A stretch of 24,611 nt of DNA, from the NCBI GenBank assembly GCA_045654245.1, contig JAZOMX010000035.1, forward strand, positions 1 to 24,611, in the 5' to 3' direction. This document shows, piece after piece, positions 20,686-24,611 of this stretch (position 1 is the first letter of the stretch; every line of letters begins with the position of its first letter). Both the position numbers and the translations under genes were made by a program. The stretch comes from UBA10677 sp045654245. GTDB lineage: Bacteria; Bacillota; Clostridia; Christensenellales; Pumilibacteraceae. The notes beneath the pieces are model-generated. The model was given only the letters and a program-made list of their open reading frames with translations. It was not told the origin of the DNA and did not search any database.

Positions 20686-22261
20686 AATTCGTAACAACAA
20701 AGATATTTGTCTATTTTGTTTCGGCGACCTAGACCAAAATAGAGTTTGTCGAGATTGCGGAAAACGAGCCGACGATAAGCCTAATCTTCCGCACCAGATA
20801 GCAAAACGCTCTATGCTTAACAAACGCTATCTTATGGGTAAAGTAATCGGCGAAGGCGGTTTTGGTATTACTTACTCGGCGTGGGACTCGCAAAAGCAAA
20901 TTAAAGTAGCGATTAAAGAGTACTACCCTAGCGGTTACGTCTCGAGAGACCCTCGCTCTAATAAGGTTATTATAAACTCTAAACTCAATCACGCTGCGTC
21001 TAACCGTGGGCTTAAACGGTTTATCGAAGAGGCTCAAAACTTGTCCAAGATTAGGAACTTAAGCGGTATCGTTTCCGTTCTAGACTTTTTTGCGCTTAAC
21101 GATACGGCGTATATAGTTATGGAATACCTTGACGGCATTTCGCTTAAAAAGTATATCCACAGAAAGGGCAAACTTACTGCGCTTAACGCTCTTACTATCT
21201 TAAAACCCGTTATTTATTCGCTCGAGGCCGTGCACGAACAAGGGCTAATCCATCGTGACATCTCTCCCGATAACATATTGCTTACCCGTGACGGCGAAGT
21301 TAAACTTATCGACTTTGGCGCAAGCAAACACGCCAACCCCGACGGTCAATCCGTTTCTATCGTGCTAAAACAAGGTTTTGCCCCCGAGGAGCAGTACCGT
21401 CTCCACGGCGAACAAGGGCCTTGGACGGATATTTACGCTATGGCGGTTACCATTTACTTCTGCATTACAGGTCAACTTCCACCCGAGAGCATACAACGAA
21501 TGTACGAAGACACTATGCTCCCCCCGTCCGCTCTAGGCGCTGACATCTTAGAAGAAACCGAAAAGGCGTTACTTAAAGCGCTTTCCGTTTTCGCAAAGGA
21601 TAGATATCGCGATATCCCCTCTTTCGCTCGCGCGCTTTACTCGTCGCTTGCAGGCGAAACGGTTGCTCCGATTATTGAGAAAAGTATTGAAGAGCCGACG
21701 ATTTTGCCCACCTCAAACGAAGAACGAGCGGAGCAAATACCTACTCCCCTCCAGTCGCCCGCAGTTGAACAACTCGTGGATAATCAAGACGGCTCTTCCG
21801 CTATTAAAGAAATAGCCGAGCCAAGCGAACGAGAATTTTCCGATATAGCCACAACCGACGGCGAGCAAAACCGATTAGAAGAAGAAATTTTGGTAGCAAA
21901 ACAATCGCTCTCCGTTCCTGCCGTTGAAGAGAACGAAGGCGACGAGGACGACGATTTTATTCCGCCCGTAAGAGAAAAACTAGACGAGGCTGAAGAGCAA
22001 TTCTTTGAAGAGGTAGAAAAGGCCGTTCCTACGAATATCGGCACGCTCAAAAAAGAAGTTCCGTCCGAGTTCCCAAGACGAAAAACTACCATCAATAGAA
22101 AGTTTACCGCAGAGGCGTTACGCATAAAATTGCTTGGTAGGCACAACGAAAAAGAGACGAAAATTGAAGTCGTATTTTCCGAAGAAAGCGACGAGCGAAC
22201 CGTTAAATCTACTAGAAAGTTTACCGATTTTGCATCCACTCTCCGCTCAAAACTACTATAA
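20678..22261 (+). CDS. Hanks-type Ser/Thr protein kinase with N-terminal zinc ribbon
   Basis: 527 residues. Residues 11-27 form a zinc ribbon (CLFC and CRDC). The kinase domain spans about 50-320: glycine loop GEGGFG (58-63), VAIKEYYP with Lys80, a helix C Glu near 118, catalytic loop HRDISPDN (192-199), DFGAS (212-216) and FAPEEQY (234-240) in place of APE. The tail (about 320-527) is acidic, low-complexity and lacks a transmembrane helix and PASTA repeats, so this is a soluble kinase, unlike PrkC/Stk1. Near the end a motif RKFT-(x)-LR-x-KLL occurs twice. It overlaps the PP2C gene by 8 bases; the pair forms a reversible phosphorylation switch. Targets are unknown. GAGG lies before the ATG inside the PP2C gene. 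Confidence 0.9.
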   Translation: MAKIRNNKDICLFCFGDLDQNRVCRDCGKRADDKPNLPHQIAKRSMLNKRYLMGKVIGEGGFGITYSAWDSQKQIKVAIKEYYPSGYVSRDPRSNKVIINSKLNHAASNRGLKRFIEEAQNLSKIRNLSGIVSVLDFFALNDTAYIVMEYLDGISLKKYIHRKGKLTALNALTILKPVIYSLEAVHEQGLIHRDISPDNILLTRDGEVKLIDFGASKHANPDGQSVSIVLKQGFAPEEQYRLHGEQGPWTDIYAMAVTIYFCITGQLPPESIQRMYEDTMLPPSALGADILEETEKALLKALSVFAKDRYRDIPSFARALYSSLAGETVAPIIEKSIEEPTILPTSNEERAEQIPTPLQSPAVEQLVDNQDGSSAIKEIAEPSEREFSDIATTDGEQNRLEEEILVAKQSLSVPAVEENEGDEDDDFIPPVREKLDEAEEQFFEEVEKAVPTNIGTLKKEVPSEFPRRKTTINRKFTAEALRIKLLGRHNEKETKIEVVFSEESDERTVKSTRKFTDFASTLRSKLL

Positions 22262-22268
22262 AAGAAAA

Positions 22269-22302
22269 ACCGTACAACCATAAGGCTGTACGGTCTTTTT
22301 TA
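22269..22302 (+). terminator. Terminator of the kinase operon
   Basis: ACCGTACA (22269-22276), a ten-base loop with some further pairing, TGTACGGT (22287-22294), then CTTTTTTATT. Confidence 0.85.
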
Positions 22303-22351
22303 TTGAAAATACTTAACTTTGCGTAGTGAAATCTCACACGCCGATATACAA

Positions 22352-22777
22352 TCAATTTTCAGGCCCGTTAGCGGAAAATCCTATTTTCACCTTGACGGTC
22401 TCCTCTTTTTTAGAGTTTACCGACGCCGAATACGCTTTGAGTTGCTTTTTCACGCTTTCGTAAGTAGCGGTTGCTAACGCTCCGTACAAAATTGCGGACG
22501 AAAATAGCGAGCCGAAATCAATCGCTCGGAAAGAAAATCCCGAAACGATAAGTTGAGCAAGTAGTTCAAGCACTAACGCTACGGCAATAGGCAAAGCGGT
22601 TATATATTTCGTTAGTGACGATTTATCCTCGCCCGTTCTTTTTTGCCGTTCTTCCGCTTTCTTAACAATCGGTTTTTTGATTAGGTTAACGATAATTATC
22701 GTACCTACTATTATTGCCCCTGCTCTAAACCCGTAGGTCATAAATAGCGAGCGCAACGAATTGATTATTTCTCCCAT
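22352..22777 (-). CDS. Three-helix membrane protein, holin-like
   Basis: 141 residues. Hydrophobic segments at about 18-36 (AGAIIVGTIIIVNLI), 60-82 (ALPIAVALVLELLAQLIVSG) and 88-108 (LFSSAILYGALATATY) with a basic, charged loop after the first (KKPIVKKAEERQKR) and a basic C-terminal tail. Size, three helices and the last place in a packed gene row resemble small holin-like proteins at the end of phage tail/lysis modules. No specific family is recognised. AAGGAGG lies before the ATG; the gap to the upstream coiled-coil gene is 12 bases. Holin function is inference. Confidence 0.6.
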   Translation of the reverse strand: MGEIINSLRSLFMTYGFRAGAIIVGTIIIVNLIKKPIVKKAEERQKRTGEDKSSLTKYITALPIAVALVLELLAQLIVSGFSFRAIDFGSLFSSAILYGALATATYESVKKQLKAYSASVNSKKEETVKVKIGFSANGPEN

Positions 22778-22789
22778 TTCTCCTCCTTA

Positions 22790-23728
22790 TTAGTCGCGAC
22801 CGAACTCGTCGTATAACTTATAGAAATATGCGTCGGATAGATACTGACTATAAATTCTGTTGTTGCGAACCTGATTGTAAGCCTCAATCGCGCTCATACT
22901 CAATAGTTTTTCACGCAAGACTTCGTAAATCTTTTGGTATTTAAGGTCCTTTTCATAATCCGACTCGTTCTCTAGTATCTCGTTTTCAGTAATCTTTTGG
23001 TCGAGCGCAGATTCGTAAAGCGCAGACTCTGCTTTTTTACGCTCGATTTCTTCGTCTCTCTCCTTTTCGGAAAGCGAATTATTATACTTTACCGTTTCTA
23101 CTTGTTTCTTGTCACGCTCGTCTTTGAGTTTTTGTATCTCCTCGGTAAGGCGAGCGGTATAGGAAATGTTAAAGTCGTCTAGCGCCTTTTGGCGTTTAAC
23201 CTCCAGTTCAGTTATTTTCTCGTCGATTTCGGCGTCCTTTTGTGCGGAGAGAAGTTCCGCCTCGCTAACCTTTCTCGCCTTTTCTTCCGAAAGCGCAGTT
23301 TGGTTATTAAGCGCAATCGAACTGCGAGCAAGTCCTCGCTTGATAGCGTCCGCGCCTACCTCTTCAACCGCTACGGCGTAAGCGTCGGAAAGTGATTTAA
23401 GCGTCTTTTGTAAGTTCGTCGAATTTGCGTTTCTATCCGCCGAATACTTCTCAATTAGGTTTTTAATCTCGTTTTCAACGCTATTCTCTCCCGCCTTTTT
23501 ATACTCGGCTAGTCCGTCTTTTGCGGTGTTCGCGATTTGCTCGTCGGTGGGCGCGTCGTAAACTAAACGCTCGTATTTTTCGGGCGTTTCAATCACAGGT
23601 TTTTCGGGCAAGGAGTTTTTCGAATTAATTTCGTTTATCTTCTCGTAAACGGCGGTGTAGTCGTCCGCATTAGCGTCCTTCCCCTCCAGTTTGTCCAGTA
23701 GTCCCTTGACGTAAGATATTATGTTCAT
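22790..23728 (-). CDS. Coiled-coil-rich hypothetical protein
   Basis: 312 residues, nearly all predicted helix. Residues about 75-275 are rich in Glu, Lys, Ala and Leu with heptad-like spacing (for example KVSEAELLSAQKDAEIDEK and ELEVKRQKALDDFN), typical of a long coiled coil. The short C-terminal part is Tyr-rich (YSQYLSDAYFYKLYDEF). No signal peptide or known domain. In a row with small structural-looking genes and a holin-like gene, it could be a phage neck, tail-fibre or tape-like accessory protein, but this is only context. The ribosome binding site is AAGGA. Confidence 0.7.
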   Translation of the reverse strand: MNIISYVKGLLDKLEGKDANADDYTAVYEKINEINSKNSLPEKPVIETPEKYERLVYDAPTDEQIANTAKDGLAEYKKAGENSVENEIKNLIEKYSADRNANSTNLQKTLKSLSDAYAVAVEEVGADAIKRGLARSSIALNNQTALSEEKARKVSEAELLSAQKDAEIDEKITELEVKRQKALDDFNISYTARLTEEIQKLKDERDKKQVETVKYNNSLSEKERDEEIERKKAESALYESALDQKITENEILENESDYEKDLKYQKIYEVLREKLLSMSAIEAYNQVRNNRIYSQYLSDAYFYKLYDEFGRD

Positions 23729-23822
23729 TTTGTCCTTCCTTTTTATTTAATTTTTCGTAGTACCAAATGCGTTTTACACGCTGTACTCTGCGCTTTAATT
23801 CTCTGTAATCAGTCGGGCGCAT
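23670..23822 (-). CDS. Overlapping 50-codon basic ORF
   Basis: ATG at 23820-23822 with AGAGGAG nine bases upstream, inside the end of the 81-residue gene. The ORF fills the 80-base gap and ends 59 bases inside the coiled-coil gene, in another frame. The product begins MRPTDYRELKRRVQRVKRIW, followed by YYEKLNKKEG, and has a net positive charge over its first 30 residues. The last 20 residues lie in the overlap and look less protein-like. Small genes overlapping on both sides are common in phage modules. Support is the ribosome binding site and the otherwise empty gap. Confidence 0.45.
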   Translation of the reverse strand: MRPTDYRELKRRVQRVKRIWYYEKLNKKEGQNEHNILRQGTTGQTGGEGR

Positions 23823-24054
23823 AAGTATATTCTCCTCTTCTTTCTAATTTTCCGTTGTCTAAAATATAGCACTCGTCGGCGTAACTAATCGTCTGACCTG
23901 CCTTAAATATAGGCTTAACCGAGCCTTGCGGAATAATCTTCGTAACGAGTGCGCCGTCACTTTTAACGACGAATACCGTTTCGCCCTTTTCGTTCACTCT
24001 AGCCGACGAAAATCCTACTCGACCTAGCGAAACGGAATTTGGGGTAAACCTCAT
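23809..24054 (-). CDS. 81-residue hypothetical protein, phage-structural-like
   Basis: 81 residues of mixed beta-type sequence (RFTPNSVSLGRVGFSSA, GALVTKIIPQGS, ECYILDNGKLERRG) with no recognised domain. The ATG follows the upstream stop codon by three bases and the GGAGGA site overlaps that stop, so translation is coupled. It probably belongs to the same assembly as its neighbours. Confidence 0.65.
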   Translation of the reverse strand: MRFTPNSVSLGRVGFSSARVNEKGETVFVVKSDGALVTKIIPQGSVKPIFKAGQTISYADECYILDNGKLERRGEYTYAPD

Positions 24055-24057
24055 ACC

Positions 24058-24611
24058 TTATCCTCCTAAAGATAGTTTTATAGTTGGCGTTGCTTTTTGC
24101 GAGGTGTTTTTTCTTGGGTCGGTAACGAATACCGCCTCGTAAGTCACCGTGCCCGAAGAAAGCGTAGGCGTAAGCACTATTTTACCATACGGCACGATAT
24201 ACCTCGTTTTCACCTCTCCATCGGGATAAGAAAACAACATATAATCTCCCGCCCTCGCCACCGAAGTTCCTTGCGCCGTGTCCGTATTAGGCACGTTTTC
24301 TAATGAGTATGGGAGTAAGCTATTAGCCGAATAGGAAATAAGTTCTCGCATCTTACCGTTGTTAAATACTACTATCATATCGCCCACGAATTGATAACTA
24401 TCGCCCTCTTTCATTTGTCTTATCGAGGGATACTCGTATAAACAAACGACGTACTTTTTCGTCGAAGTATCGTAATAAATAACCCACCGCCCGTGTATTT
24501 TAATTATCTCACGATTAGCGGTAGTTACGGCGGTTCTCAGTTTCGTTATAACCGTAGCAGGTTCGCCAAGCGGTCCTCTTGCCCCGAAAATATTGCCCGA
24601 AATCGACCAGT
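24058..24611 (-). CDS. C-terminal part of a larger beta-rich protein, cut by the window edge
   Basis: An open frame of about 183 codons runs from the window edge to the stop at 24058-24060. The ATG at 24414 is internal: the codons before it read without a stop through IFGARGPLGEPATVITKL, REIIKIHGRWVIYYDT and VCLYEYPSIRQ. The sequence is rich in short strands with Gly/Pro turns (GARGPLGEP, DYMLFSYPDGEVKTRY, YGKIVLTPTLSSGTV), a pattern of phage tail/baseplate or surface structural proteins. No named family is recognised. The N terminus lies outside the window. Confidence 0.65.
   Translation of the reverse strand, partial: WSISGNIFGARGPLGEPATVITKLRTAVTTANREIIKIHGRWVIYYDTSTKKYVVCLYEYPSIRQMKEGDSYQFVGDMIVVFNNGKMRELISYSANSLLPYSLENVPNTDTAQGTSVARAGDYMLFSYPDGEVKTRYIVPYGKIVLTPTLSSGTVTYEAVFVTDPRKNTSQKATPTIKLSLGG

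Overview
The window looks like part of a low-GC Firmicutes (Clostridia-like, probably uncultured gut) chromosome. The evidence is strong AGGAGG-type ribosome binding sites before almost every gene, sigma-A promoters of the form TTGAAA-17-TATAAT, a PbuG-type purine permease, a lipoprotein-type alkaline phosphatase, carbohydrate-active enzymes, and an SF1/SF2 helicase defence block that is visibly richer in A+T-ending codons than the genes to its right. This placement is inference; no rRNA or species marker is present.

Left end (1-1440): accessory DNA on the minus strand. It has the start of a truncated gene with a strong Shine-Dalgarno but an ATA where the start codon should be, a small ribbon-helix-helix-like protein with its own promoter, and then about 1 kb without a long gene. 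That kilobase is dense in structure. It holds a 10-codon ORF with four His/Tyr-type codon pairs behind a near-perfect ribosome binding site and hairpins, a 12-bp palindrome, and a roughly 390-nt multi-hairpin stretch ending in an intrinsic terminator that I read as a structured non-coding RNA.

Defence island (1448-11643, all minus strand): an XRE-type regulator, a 909-residue protein of unknown fold, a 1725-residue DEAH helicase with the C-terminal DUF1998 zinc region (DruE-like), and a NERD-SF1 helicase. The last three are translationally coupled (TAATG overlap, then a 2-nt gap with the Shine-Dalgarno inside the preceding stop region). The large-unknown-protein plus DruE-like pair matches the layout of Druantia type III. 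The NERD helicase as a third coupled gene and the regulator with a palindromic operator-promoter are additions to that layout. A 14-bp-stem hairpin ends the operon and the structured RNA lies just beyond it.

Junction (11644-12184): an XRE promoter, a terminator hairpin, then a GC-richer structured element on the plus strand ending in an intrinsic terminator, then the promoter of the next gene. Composition and codon choice change here.

Chromosomal metabolic block (12185-19573): HAD-IIA (NagD-like) phosphatase (+); polysaccharide deacetylase and alkaline phosphatase lipoprotein operon (-); divergent SGNH hydrolase and EamA transporter operon (+); GH43 glycosidase (-); NCS2/AzgA purine permease (-). 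Nearly every unit has a clear promoter and terminator.

Signalling pair (19834-22261, +): a PP2C phosphatase overlapping a soluble Hanks-type Ser/Thr kinase with an N-terminal zinc ribbon and a repeated C-terminal motif.

Right end (22352-24611, -): a tightly packed set of unrecognised genes (a long beta-rich protein cut by the window edge, an 81-residue protein, a 50-codon overlapping basic ORF, a coiled-coil protein and a three-helix holin-like membrane protein). The packing and order resemble a phage tail/lysis module, but no diagnostic phage gene is visible.
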